DNA from: JBOFMT01 sp051658525
GTDB lineage: Bacteria > Bacillota_I > Bacilli_A > Erysipelotrichales > Erysipelotrichaceae
Direction: 5' to 3'
Length of the DNA stretch: 24,737 nucleotides
Assembly: GCA_051658525.1 (NCBI GenBank)
Contig: JBOFMT010000054.1
Span: 1-24,737, forward strand
Position numbers and translations under genes: made by a program
Notes under the pieces: generated by a model
Told to the model about the DNA's origin: nothing
The model's database searches: none
The model's input: the letters and a program-made list of their open reading frames with translations, nothing else
In this document: in pieces, positions 7,100 to 14,619 of the stretch
Layout: each line of letters begins with the position of its first letter
Position numbering within the stretch: the first letter of the stretch is position 1

Positions 7100-8719
7100 A
7101 TGGAAAAAATTAATAGTATAGTATTCAAAGAGATGTTGGAGAGTGCAGCAAATAACTTAACCAACAATTATGAAAAAATTGATGCGTTAAATGTATTCCC
7201 TGTACCAGATGGTGATACGGGAACCAACATGTCTTTGACGTTCAATGCAGGGGTAAAAGAAGCGTTAAACAAACAATCAACCCATGTAGGTGAACTTGCG
7301 AAAGTCCTATCGAAGGGGTTATTGATGGGAGCGCGCGGAAATTCAGGTGTTATCCTGTCTCAAATTTTCCGTGGTGTTGCACAAAGTGTGGAACATTTAG
7401 AAACACTGAGCGCACAAGATGTGGCTCATGCCTTTGTAAATGGAAAAGTTGTTGCGTACAAAGCGGTCATGCGTCCAGTAGAAGGAACGATCTTAACTGT
7501 AATTCGTGAAGCAAGTGATGCAACACTAGCAACATTCGAAGCAAATCCTGAGATGAGTATTCAAGATGTGATTGATACTTTATTTCATGAAGCTTGTATT
7601 TCTTTGAAAAACACACCGGAATTACTACCGGTATTAAAAGAAGTTGGTGTTGTCGATAGTGGTGGTGCAGGTTTGGTCTTAATCATTGAAGGGATCAAAA
7701 AGGCACTAGAAGGTTCACCAATTGCACGTGATGAAAGCGGTGCGAGCACAGAAGTAAAAGCTGCTAGCAATATGGAAAGCGATGAGTTTGGATATTGTAC
7801 TGAATTTATCATTCGACTATCTGATCATGGAATGAAAAACTTCAAGGAAGAATCATTGAAACAAGCACTAGCACGTATTGGTGATAGTATCGTTGTTGTT
7901 CAAGATGAAGAAATCGTAAAAGTACATGTTCATACATTACAACCAGGGGATGCTTTGAACTTAGGGCAACGCTATGGTGAATTTGCGAAATTGAAAATCG
8001 AAAATATGCAAGAGCAACACGAAGAAGTGTTGATGGCAACGCCTGCAAAAGCAAAACCAAAACAAAAATATGCCATCATTGCGGTTGCAGCTGGGGAAGG
8101 TTTAGGAGAAATGTTTAAAGAGTTACGTGTTGATCACATTATCTCTGGTGGACAAACGATGAACCCTTCAACAGAAGATTTTGTTGAGGCAATCAAGCAA
8201 TTACATGCAGAACATATTTTCATTCTTCCAAATAACTCGAATATTGTCTTAGCTGCACAACAAGCTGCGATGGTAATGGAAGATGCAAATGTACATGTGA
8301 TTCCATCAAAAACAATTCCACAAGGCTTGAATGCTTGTATTATGTTCAATCCAGAAGTTGATGTAGATAGTAACGTTGCTGAAATGAGTGATGCTTTAAC
8401 ACGTATCAAAACAGGTCAAGTAACGTATGCCATCAAAAATACAACGTTTGAAGGATTAGAAATTCATGAACAAGATTACATGGCAATTTCAGAAAAAGAT
8501 ATTATCTTTGCAAACCCTAGCAAAATGGAGACAACAAAACACTTGTTATCGACGATGATTGATGAGGATTGCGAAATTGTAACTTTGATTGCTGGTGAAG
8601 ACTGCAATGAAGTTGAATTAGAAGAAATTGAACAATACATTGCCAACAACTTTGAAGTAGAATTAGAAGTTACACGTGGAGATCAACCAGTGTACTGCTT
8701 CGTTATTGGTGTAGAATAA
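7100..8719 (+). CDS. fakA: FakA-like fatty acid kinase (DhaL-type, YloV family)
   Basis: FakA phosphorylates fatty acids held by FakB carrier proteins, giving acyl-phosphate for PlsX/PlsY. The 539-residue protein has an N-terminal DhaL (DAK2) kinase domain with the nucleotide/Mg site NVFPVPDGDTGTNMS (31-45) and LLMGARGNSGVILSQ (74-88). VDSGGAGL follows near 188. The C-terminal half (from about 310) is the FakA middle/DegV-like region. No fakB lies adjacent, as is common. It follows the Asp23 gene by ten bases with a weak AAGGA site and ends at a strong hairpin terminator. It connects with plsX downstream in the same pathway. Confidence 0.93.
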   Translation: MEKINSIVFKEMLESAANNLTNNYEKIDALNVFPVPDGDTGTNMSLTFNAGVKEALNKQSTHVGELAKVLSKGLLMGARGNSGVILSQIFRGVAQSVEHLETLSAQDVAHAFVNGKVVAYKAVMRPVEGTILTVIREASDATLATFEANPEMSIQDVIDTLFHEACISLKNTPELLPVLKEVGVVDSGGAGLVLIIEGIKKALEGSPIARDESGASTEVKAASNMESDEFGYCTEFIIRLSDHGMKNFKEESLKQALARIGDSIVVVQDEEIVKVHVHTLQPGDALNLGQRYGEFAKLKIENMQEQHEEVLMATPAKAKPKQKYAIIAVAAGEGLGEMFKELRVDHIISGGQTMNPSTEDFVEAIKQLHAEHIFILPNNSNIVLAAQQAAMVMEDANVHVIPSKTIPQGLNACIMFNPEVDVDSNVAEMSDALTRIKTGQVTYAIKNTTFEGLEIHEQDYMAISEKDIIFANPSKMETTKHLLSTMIDEDCEIVTLIAGEDCNEVELEEIEQYIANNFEVELEVTRGDQPVYCFVIGVE

Positions 8720-8723
8720 ACTT

Positions 8724-8751
8724 AAAAAGATGCGAGAGCATCTTTTTTTTT
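8724..8751 (+). terminator. Terminator after fakA, possibly bidirectional
   Basis: AAAGATGC, GAGA tetraloop, GCATCTTT and a run of about nine T residues. Read on the minus strand the same stem ends in five T residues, so it may also stop transcription from the other side. Confidence 0.88.
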
Positions 8752-8978
8752 ACAACTTAGTCACTATTTGGGATATCGTAAAATTGCTTTGAATATCGTG
8801 CCGATAACTGCTGTACCTTATGATAGGAAAGGCCATCTTGTAGATATTTACACAACATCCAATACATATTAGATGATCTAGTTAGATAGCTAATTTAGCT
8901 TCTGTATTAACTTGCGACTGCAATAGCAATTCAATATAATCAACTCTATTACATTATTGTCGTCAATTTTCACAATAT
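8752..8978. other. Intergenic stretch without convincing gene
   Basis: A+T-rich and stop-rich on the plus strand. The only reading frame of note is a 36-codon minus-strand ORF (8867-8757) beginning MYWMLCKYLQDG and ending just before the fakA terminator. No ribosome site precedes it and I do not recognise it. It may be the tail of a lost gene. Confidence 0.5.
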
Positions 8979-9008
8979 TTGACATAAATAATCAATTTGT
9001 GATATAGA
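8979..9008 (+). promoter_or_regulatory. Promoter of the bacteriocin remnant
   Basis: A perfect -35 TTGACA (8979-8984), 18 bases, then TATAGA (9003-9008). GGAGAG (9012-9017) follows as ribosome site for the ATG at 9027. The expression signals look intact although the gene is broken. Confidence 0.65.
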
Positions 9009-9026
9009 TAGTGGAGAGATTTGTTT

Positions 9027-9265
9027 ATGAAACAAATTATACTTTTAAGTGCTTTATTGTTTGTTTTTGTATCGGCTTGTACCTATGCTGACACCGGTAG
9101 ATGGTCCACTAATTGGGGCGGATATGCGTATACACAATCTAATGTTTCTGGGGGGTGCGTCACTCAACTCGTGTTCGATGTGCAGACAGTAGTGGAAATT
9201 GTCAAGCAGGTTCAAGAACCTATACCTTAGGGGTTGCGTATTTAATCGATTCGCTGGTAAACGAA
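9027..9265 (+). pseudogene. Lactococcin-972-family bacteriocin, frameshifted and 3'-truncated
   Basis: The frame begins with a signal peptide (MKQIILLSALLFVFVS, ending ACTYA) followed by a mature-like start DTGRWSTNWGGYAYTQSNVSG. Inside the six-G run at 9150-9155 the frame is lost, and translation would end at 9230 with an unrelated tail. One extra G restores a product continuing VRHSTRVRCADSSGNCQAG and then SRTYTLGVAYLIDSLVN. This aligns by eye with lactococcin 972, where YSNYHHGSKTHSATV is followed by RAGVWAKATVG. The expected Tyr-rich end is missing because the restored frame runs into an ABC ATPase fragment from about 9263. Promoter and ribosome site are present. I read it as a decayed toxin gene; phase variation in the G tract is the alternative. 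Confidence 0.68.
9150..9155 (+). repeat. Six-G homopolymer at the bacteriocin frameshift
   Basis: A run of six G residues sits where the two halves of the bacteriocin frame separate. A seventh G would join them. The tract could be a slipped-strand site, a fixed deletion or a base-calling error. Confidence 0.6.
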
Positions 9266-9508
9266 TGCTCTGGTGGTGAATGTCAAAGAATTGCAATTGC
9301 TAGATTGTTATTACAGGACACTCGTATTATTTTAGCGGATGAACCTACAGGAAGCTTAGACCATCTGACGAAACTAGAAATTTTTGAGCTGTTAAAGATG
9401 TTGAAAAAGCAAGGTAAAACAATTGTCGTCGTAACACATGATGAAGATCTCAAAGCAATATGTGAACGTCATATTGAAATCTACCCTTATGCTAACAATC
9501 AGGTTTAG
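9263..9508 (+). pseudogene. 3' fragment of bacteriocin-export ABC ATPase
   Basis: The frame carries only the second half of an ABC nucleotide-binding domain: signature ECSGGECQRIAIARLL, Walker B RIILADEP, D-loop TGSLD and switch histidine VVVTHDED, ending at TAG 9508. Walker A and the Q-loop are absent. The signature and the TGSLD form match the LolD/MacB-like ATPases that accompany lactococcin-972-type bacteriocins. It is fused in frame to the end of the bacteriocin frame with no start codon of its own. This indicates an internal deletion that removed the large membrane protein usually found between them and the first half of the ATPase. It cannot be a working ATPase. Confidence 0.8.
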
Positions 9509-9605
9509 TTTTTCATAGATTACACCGTATTGTACCTGTTTCCATTAAAAAAGTTATTACATTACTTGGATAACAATACCAGCACGAACTAAGCTTATAA
9601 AATAG

Positions 9606-9657
9606 AAAAAGCCCACATCATGTTTTTCGTTGTTCGAAAACGTAGTGTGGGCTTTTT
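9606..9657. terminator. Long hairpin terminator, likely bidirectional
   Basis: AAAAAGCCCACA (9606-9617) pairs with TGTGGGCTTTTT (9646-9657), with an inner stem GTTTTTCG/CGAAAAC. It lies between the bacteriocin remnant and the converging ackA-pyrophosphatase unit and can serve both directions. Confidence 0.88.
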
Positions 9658-9702
9658 GTGAAGTCTGGGTGGTATCCAGTATTAAAAGATCATTGCTATG
9701 GA

Positions 9703-11322
9703 TTAAATTTGATTGAATAAACGTGGTACCAATTGGTTTTTTCTTGAAATGATACCTGGATAGAACGTATCAATACAATAGGCATCTGCAGGGAAAGCTT
9801 TTTCTACACTTGCGCGTAGTTTACCATCGTAAATAAAATAACTTCCATTTTGCGTTACATCTGTAAAGACCATAAGTAATACATCATAGCCATTCAGTTT
9901 AATCAAATCAGAAATATAATCACGGATTTCTTGCTCGCGCTCCAACAATTCAATTTTTTCAATGATATTGATTTGTCCAATCGCAATGCGTTTTCCATTT
10001 TGTTTGTATTCTTTTAAATCGTTGAATACAATTTGTTGCACATCCTTGTTTTGTAGTGAAGATGTTGCAATAAACAAGTCATTGGCAATTTCCGTTAAGT
10101 TTAAATCATGAAGATTTGCAAGGCTTTTCGCTGTTTGTACATCTTCCTTGGTACACGTTGGTGAATTGAAGTTCAAGGTATCACTAATGATCGCGTTGAG
10201 TAATAAACAGGCAATCGTATAGGGAACACTCACTCCATTTTCACGGTACATACTAGCAATGATCGTAGCACTAGAGCCTACCAAACGGTTTCTAAAGTTG
10301 ATTGGATAACTTGTTTGAATATCACCGATGCGGTGATGGTCAATAATTTCTAAGATTTCTACTTGATCAATGTTATCGATGCTTTGGCTTTTCTCGTTAT
10401 GATCTAAGAGAATTACCTTACGTTTTTGGTAGTTAAACAAGTGATACCTTGAGATTGCTCCTACCACATTGTTGTTATCATCGACAACGGGATAACTACG
10501 GAAACGCGAATGCATAATGCTACGGCTTACATCATCAACATAATCGTTGATGTTGAACTTGATAAGCTTTTGCGACATGATCAGGTTAATCGTTGGTGCT
10601 TGATAAATAAAGCGTGCAATATTAAACGTATCCAAATGCGTAGTGATAATATTACAATTGTGCGTTTTCGCAAGTGCGATAATCGCTTCGGAAACAAAAC
10701 TATTGCTTGAAATAATCAATAAACCAGCATGTTTTTCAATCGCACGACGTTGGTTTTCTTCATTGTCACCAACGATGATGATACTATCTTGAAAATCAAA
10801 GGCTTCTAGTTTTTCTGCACTGAGTGCAGCTATGTACACGCGTCCATTGCAACGGTATGCTTCTGTATGTAAGACCATGCTACCTTCTAACACCTCGCAA
10901 ATATTTTCACGCGGTGTTTGTGATAATAAACCACGGAGCTGTTTGTGATCTTGTACTTGGGTATTGGTAATATCCGATAGGGTAGCAACCCCTTTTAATC
11001 CTTGTGCATCTGCGATGTAAATCGCTTTGTTTCTTGTTGACTTCATTTTACGCAGTGCTTCGCGAATCGTAATATGTTCTTCCACTACCAAAGCATGGTC
11101 ATAATCGATCTCACAAAGACGAGATCGTCCATCTTCTAATAATAGCGGTGCTTCTACTTTATACTTATTTAAAATAAACGTCGTTTCAAAGTTTAAATCT
11201 CCCAAACGAAAAGCTTGCGCATTTTCCCCAAGAACGCGCTTTAAGTGTGCATAAGCGATGGATGCACAAATCGAGTCAGTATCGGGGTTTTTATGGCCAA
11301 AAATGTGGATCAGTTCGCTCAT
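9703..11322 (-). CDS. ppaC: CBS/DRTGG-regulated manganese-dependent inorganic pyrophosphatase (family II)
   Basis: Family II pyrophosphatase hydrolyses PPi to phosphate with Mn2+ or Co2+. The 539-residue protein keeps the metal ligands: GHKNPDTDS (9-17; H10, D14, D16), LLDHNE (305-310), IIDHH (326-330), SDTLNFNSP (380-388) and a C-terminal SRKNQLVPRL. The DHH catalytic core is split by an insert of about 240 residues. The insert holds a first CBS motif (about 70-120), a DRTGG-like domain (about 130-240) and a second CBS motif (about 245-300). In known CBS-PPases this insert binds adenine nucleotides and diadenosine polyphosphates, making activity respond to energy state. It starts one base after ackA, with AAAGGAG inside the ackA end, so the two are co-transcribed. 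Phosphate from PPi and ATP from acetyl-phosphate make a sensible pair. Confidence 0.95.
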   Translation of the reverse strand: MSELIHIFGHKNPDTDSICASIAYAHLKRVLGENAQAFRLGDLNFETTFILNKYKVEAPLLLEDGRSRLCEIDYDHALVVEEHITIREALRKMKSTRNKAIYIADAQGLKGVATLSDITNTQVQDHKQLRGLLSQTPRENICEVLEGSMVLHTEAYRCNGRVYIAALSAEKLEAFDFQDSIIIVGDNEENQRRAIEKHAGLLIISSNSFVSEAIIALAKTHNCNIITTHLDTFNIARFIYQAPTINLIMSQKLIKFNINDYVDDVSRSIMHSRFRSYPVVDDNNNVVGAISRYHLFNYQKRKVILLDHNEKSQSIDNIDQVEILEIIDHHRIGDIQTSYPINFRNRLVGSSATIIASMYRENGVSVPYTIACLLLNAIISDTLNFNSPTCTKEDVQTAKSLANLHDLNLTEIANDLFIATSSLQNKDVQQIVFNDLKEYKQNGKRIAIGQINIIEKIELLEREQEIRDYISDLIKLNGYDVLLMVFTDVTQNGSYFIYDGKLRASVEKAFPADAYCIDTFYPGIISRKNQLVPRLFNQI

Positions 11323-11323
11323 A

Positions 11324-12511
11324 TTATTCTCCTTTTACAAGTGCTAAACTTTCTTGCATGATAACCAATTCTTCATTGGTTGCAATTTTATAAATTTTAA
11401 CTCTAGATTCTTCTGTAGAAAGTAAGAGTTCTTTATCTCGACAAAGATTTTGATTTTTATCTAAGAGGATTCCCATAAATTCAAGTTCACTACAAATCTT
11501 CTCGCGAATGATACTGGAATTTTCACCGATCCCAGCGGTAAAGATTAAATTATCCAAACCTTTTAAAGCGGCAAAGTAGCTACCGATTGTTAAACAAATA
11601 CGATAGACATAAATATCTAGTGCCAATTGTGCTTGTGCATTATCTTGGTTGGCAGCAGCTAGAACATCTCTAAAATCACTGGAAATTCCACTGACACCAA
11701 GTAGTCCAGATTCCTTATTGAAGATATCCATGACTTCTTTGTCATTGAGGTTTAACTTTTCACTAATAAAGTTCATGATCGCAGGGTCAATACTACCACA
11801 ACGCGTTCCCATCATGATACCATCCAGTGGTGTAAATCCCATTGATGTTTCCATGCTGACACCATCTTGAATTGCACATAAACTTGCACCGTTTCCTAAG
11901 TGACAAACGATCGTTTTTCCTTGTTTTGTTCCTTGGATTTCTGCAAGGCGCGTACTTACATATTTGTGAGAAGTACCGTGGAACCCATACTTGCGAACTT
12001 TATAATCATCGTACCAAGCGATTGGTAGCGGGTATAAAAAGGCTTTTTTTGATAGGGTTTGGTGGAAACTTGTATCAAATACTGCAACGTTTTGGGCACT
12101 TGGTAATTCTTTTTGAAAAATTTCAATTCCCATGACATTAACCGGGTTATGAAGTGGTGCTAAGTCACTAATTGTTTTTAGGATTGGTAAGGTTGTTTCA
12201 TTCATAATCGCGCTTGTTTTAAACAACTCGCCACCATGGGCTACACGGTGTCCAACGCATTTGATCTCTTGTAAATCTTGTACGATTTTTTCTTGCACCA
12301 ATGTTTGCAACAACGTTAAGATCGCTTGTTCGTGATCTTTGATTGTTAAGACTTCTTTGATTTTGTGAACATCATACGTATAAGAAAAATTAGAATCTGC
12401 AAGACCAATACGGTCAATGCTTCCTTCTAAAATCTCCGCTTGATTGGCATGATTGTACAACTTAAACTTAAGGGATGAACTTCCTGTATTTACGACTAAT
12501 ATTTTACTCAT
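11324..12511 (-). CDS. ackA: Acetate kinase
   Basis: AckA makes ATP and acetate from acetyl-phosphate and ADP, the energy-yielding end of mixed-acid fermentation. The 395 residues match the family. Conserved stretches seen are VVNTGSSSLKFKLY (6-19), CVGHRVAHGGE, FDTSFHQTL, KYGFHGTSHKYV, CHLGNGASLCAI, ETSMGFTPLDGIMMGTRCG and FTAGIGENSSIIRE. The ATG at 12511 has a GAGGT site. Its promoter is a TGCTATAAT extended -10. The pta gene is not beside it; the pyrophosphatase gene follows. It lies on the opposite strand from fakA and recG, which suggests this block was placed between them. Confidence 0.97.
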   Translation of the reverse strand: MSKILVVNTGSSSLKFKLYNHANQAEILEGSIDRIGLADSNFSYTYDVHKIKEVLTIKDHEQAILTLLQTLVQEKIVQDLQEIKCVGHRVAHGGELFKTSAIMNETTLPILKTISDLAPLHNPVNVMGIEIFQKELPSAQNVAVFDTSFHQTLSKKAFLYPLPIAWYDDYKVRKYGFHGTSHKYVSTRLAEIQGTKQGKTIVCHLGNGASLCAIQDGVSMETSMGFTPLDGIMMGTRCGSIDPAIMNFISEKLNLNDKEVMDIFNKESGLLGVSGISSDFRDVLAAANQDNAQAQLALDIYVYRICLTIGSYFAALKGLDNLIFTAGIGENSSIIREKICSELEFMGILLDKNQNLCRDKELLLSTEESRVKIYKIATNEELVIMQESLALVKGE

Positions 12512-12539
12512 AAGGTACCTCTTCTTTGTCTATACCCAT

Positions 12540-12548
12540 ATTATAGCA
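12540..12548 (-). promoter_or_regulatory. Extended -10 promoter of ackA
   Basis: On the minus strand TGCTATAAT, with TATAAT at 12545-12540. The -35 is poor at 17 bases. It lies about 30 bases ahead of the ackA start and is back to back with the recG promoter. Confidence 0.72.
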
Positions 12549-12586
12549 CAATTCTACATAAATCCTTACTCGGTTTTCGATGATTT

Positions 12587-12613
12587 TTCATGCTTTTTTC
12601 ATGCTTGTTCATG
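12587..12613 (+). repeat. Three TTCATG boxes at 10-11 bp spacing ahead of the recG -10
   Basis: TTCATG occurs at 12587-12592, 12598-12603 and 12608-12613, within T-rich units. The last reaches into the TG of the extended -10. The spacing is one helical turn. It may be a protein-binding site or simple-sequence drift. Confidence 0.4.
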
Positions 12614-12620
12614 GTATAAT
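12612..12620 (+). promoter_or_regulatory. Extended -10 promoter for the recG operon
   Basis: TGGTATAAT with a consensus TATAAT at 12615-12620 and no good -35. The predicted transcript start is near 12627. This excludes the in-frame ATG at 12580 as the recG start. Confidence 0.72.
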
Positions 12621-12645
12621 AAGCTTACGAAATGGGGTGATTGAA

Positions 12646-14610
12646 GTGAAATTAACCGATAAACAAAAACAAGTGTTAGCAGCGCTCGATATCCATTCAG
12701 TACAAGAACTTGTCACCTATTATCCGATGCGGTATGAAACAACACGCACACAACCCATCGCTGCTTGGAAGCGTCATGAACAGGTTTGTTTTTCTGGTAG
12801 AATCGCTTCACAACCCGTTGTGGTATTCTATCGGGGCAAACAAAGTTATACCCGCTTTTTAATTGAGGTTGAAGCACAGCAAGTAGCTGCAACCATCTTC
12901 AATCGTCCTTGGGTTAGCGCCTTTGTCCTAGACTCTACCATGTACTTTAAAGCTAAAGTGACTGGAGACAATCAAGTATCCTTACAAAGCTATGCCAAAC
13001 AACCTTACCTTGAAGGCATTGCTCCCGTATATCGCTTAAAAAAAGGAATTCCACAAAGTTATTTTAGTAAACTAATCAAGCAAGCACTAACAAGTTATAA
13101 TTTCGAAGACTTTTTAGATGCGCAGCTCTGTTCGAAATATCGCTTGATTTCTAGAAGCCAAGCATTACATGAGATTCATGCACCAACAAGTGAAACTGGA
13201 TTAAAACAAGCATTGCGCCATCTCAAATACGAGGAATTTTTCCGCTTTCAACTCGGCGTGCAACAACGCAAATTGGAACAAGCATCGCTTGTAAAAGCAC
13301 ATACGAAAGTATGGAACGAGCCGGCTTTACAAGCTTTTATTGCGTCGCTTCCCTTTGTGTTGAGTGAAGGGCAGCAACAAGCAATCACAGAAATTGTTGC
13401 TGATTTAAGCTCGCAACATGTGATGCAGCGATTGCTACAAGGGGATGTTGGTTGTGGGAAAACCGTTGTTGCGATGGTAGCTGCGTATGTCAATACGCTA
13501 GCTGGTTATCAAAGTGCTTGTTTGGCACCAACTCAAATTTTAGCCCAGCAACACTTTGCAAGTTTTCAAGCCTTTTTTGCGCACACCGATATTCGAATTG
13601 AATTGTTACATGCAGGTTTAAAACCAAAAGAAAAACGTGAGGTCTTACAAAAAATTGCAACTGGAAAAGTGGATCTAGTACTAGGTACCCATGCGCTATT
13701 TCAAGAACAGGTACAATTTGCAAATCTAGGACTCGCCATCATTGATGAGCAACAACGCTTTGGTGTTGCACAACGAAAAAGTCTACGTGATAAAGGAAGT
13801 GATGTGGATGTATTGTTGATGAGTGCTACTCCGATTCCAAGAACGATGGCATTTTCCTTGTTTGGAGACCTTGATGTATCAAGCATTGAAACGATGCCGA
13901 AAAAGCGCAAAAAGAAGATCACGAAATATGTAAAAGGCAACTCCTTACAACCGATTTTACCGCAACTCAAGGCTAGTATTGCTGAAGGCAATCAAGTGTA
14001 TGTGGTCTGTCCAGCAATTGAGGCAAACGAACAAGGGGTGCGTAGCGCAGAAAGTGTGTACCAAGCGATGAAAAAGGCCTTAAAAGAGTTTGAAATTGGT
14101 TTGGTTCATGGTAAACTAAAACAAGAGGAAAAAGCCGACATTATGCAACGCTTCCAAGCACAAGAAATTCAAATTTTGGTTGCAACAAGTGTGATTGAAG
14201 TAGGTGTGGATGTTCCGAGTGCCAATGTTATGGTAATTTATGATGCTCATCGCTTTGGGCTATCACAATTACACCAATTGCGTGGACGTGTAGGAAGACA
14301 TCAAGCAGTGGGTACGTGTTATTTGCTAAGTGATAGCGAAGATGCAGATGCGCGTGCTCGGTTGCAAGTACTCGTAAAAAGCCAAGATGGCTTTGAAATT
14401 GCTCGACAAGATTTAGCCCAACGAGGGTTTGGAGATTTGTTAGGGCAACGCCAAAGCGGAGTGCCTAGTTTTAAACTGGCCAATGTAGTAGCAGATGAAG
14501 CTATTTTGGAAGCAGCACGCAATGATGCCGTTACAATCGTAGCGCAGCTAAGCAACTATCCAAAATATCAAACATATATTCAAGAACATCAAGATCATAC
14601 GATCGATTAG
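12646..14610 (+). CDS. recG: RecG, ATP-dependent branched-DNA helicase
   Basis: RecG remodels stalled replication forks and Holliday-type junctions. The protein has about 654 residues, slightly short for RecG. It contains an N-terminal wedge/OB region, Walker A LLQGDVGCGKTVVAM, motif Ia LAPTQILAQQH, THALFQ, motif II IIDEQQRFGVAQR, motif III MSATPIPRTM, motif V/VI VATSVIEVGVDVPSAN and QLRGRVGRH, and the RecG C-terminal region. Motif II reads DEQQ where RecG usually has DEQH. I chose GTG at 12646 (GGGGTGA five bases upstream); another GTG lies three codons earlier. The longer frame from ATG 12580 starts upstream of the -10. plsX follows after nine bases, so this is the first gene of the operon. 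Confidence 0.93.
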   Translation: MKLTDKQKQVLAALDIHSVQELVTYYPMRYETTRTQPIAAWKRHEQVCFSGRIASQPVVVFYRGKQSYTRFLIEVEAQQVAATIFNRPWVSAFVLDSTMYFKAKVTGDNQVSLQSYAKQPYLEGIAPVYRLKKGIPQSYFSKLIKQALTSYNFEDFLDAQLCSKYRLISRSQALHEIHAPTSETGLKQALRHLKYEEFFRFQLGVQQRKLEQASLVKAHTKVWNEPALQAFIASLPFVLSEGQQQAITEIVADLSSQHVMQRLLQGDVGCGKTVVAMVAAYVNTLAGYQSACLAPTQILAQQHFASFQAFFAHTDIRIELLHAGLKPKEKREVLQKIATGKVDLVLGTHALFQEQVQFANLGLAIIDEQQRFGVAQRKSLRDKGSDVDVLLMSATPIPRTMAFSLFGDLDVSSIETMPKKRKKKITKYVKGNSLQPILPQLKASIAEGNQVYVVCPAIEANEQGVRSAESVYQAMKKALKEFEIGLVHGKLKQEEKADIMQRFQAQEIQILVATSVIEVGVDVPSANVMVIYDAHRFGLSQLHQLRGRVGRHQAVGTCYLLSDSEDADARARLQVLVKSQDGFEIARQDLAQRGFGDLLGQRQSGVPSFKLANVVADEAILEAARNDAVTIVAQLSNYPKYQTYIQEHQDHTID

Positions 14611-14619
14611 GAGGAACAA

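Noticed and set aside
9027..9090. Lipoprotein signal (VSAC) in the bacteriocin precursor
   Set aside because: The VSAC fits a loose lipobox, but a cleavage after TYA fits the secreted bacteriocin family better and the gene is broken anyway.
12580..12645. 22-residue N-terminal extension of RecG from ATG 12580
   Set aside because: That ATG is upstream of the TATAAT at 12615-12620 and has no ribosome site; the added residues are hydrophobic and unlike RecG.
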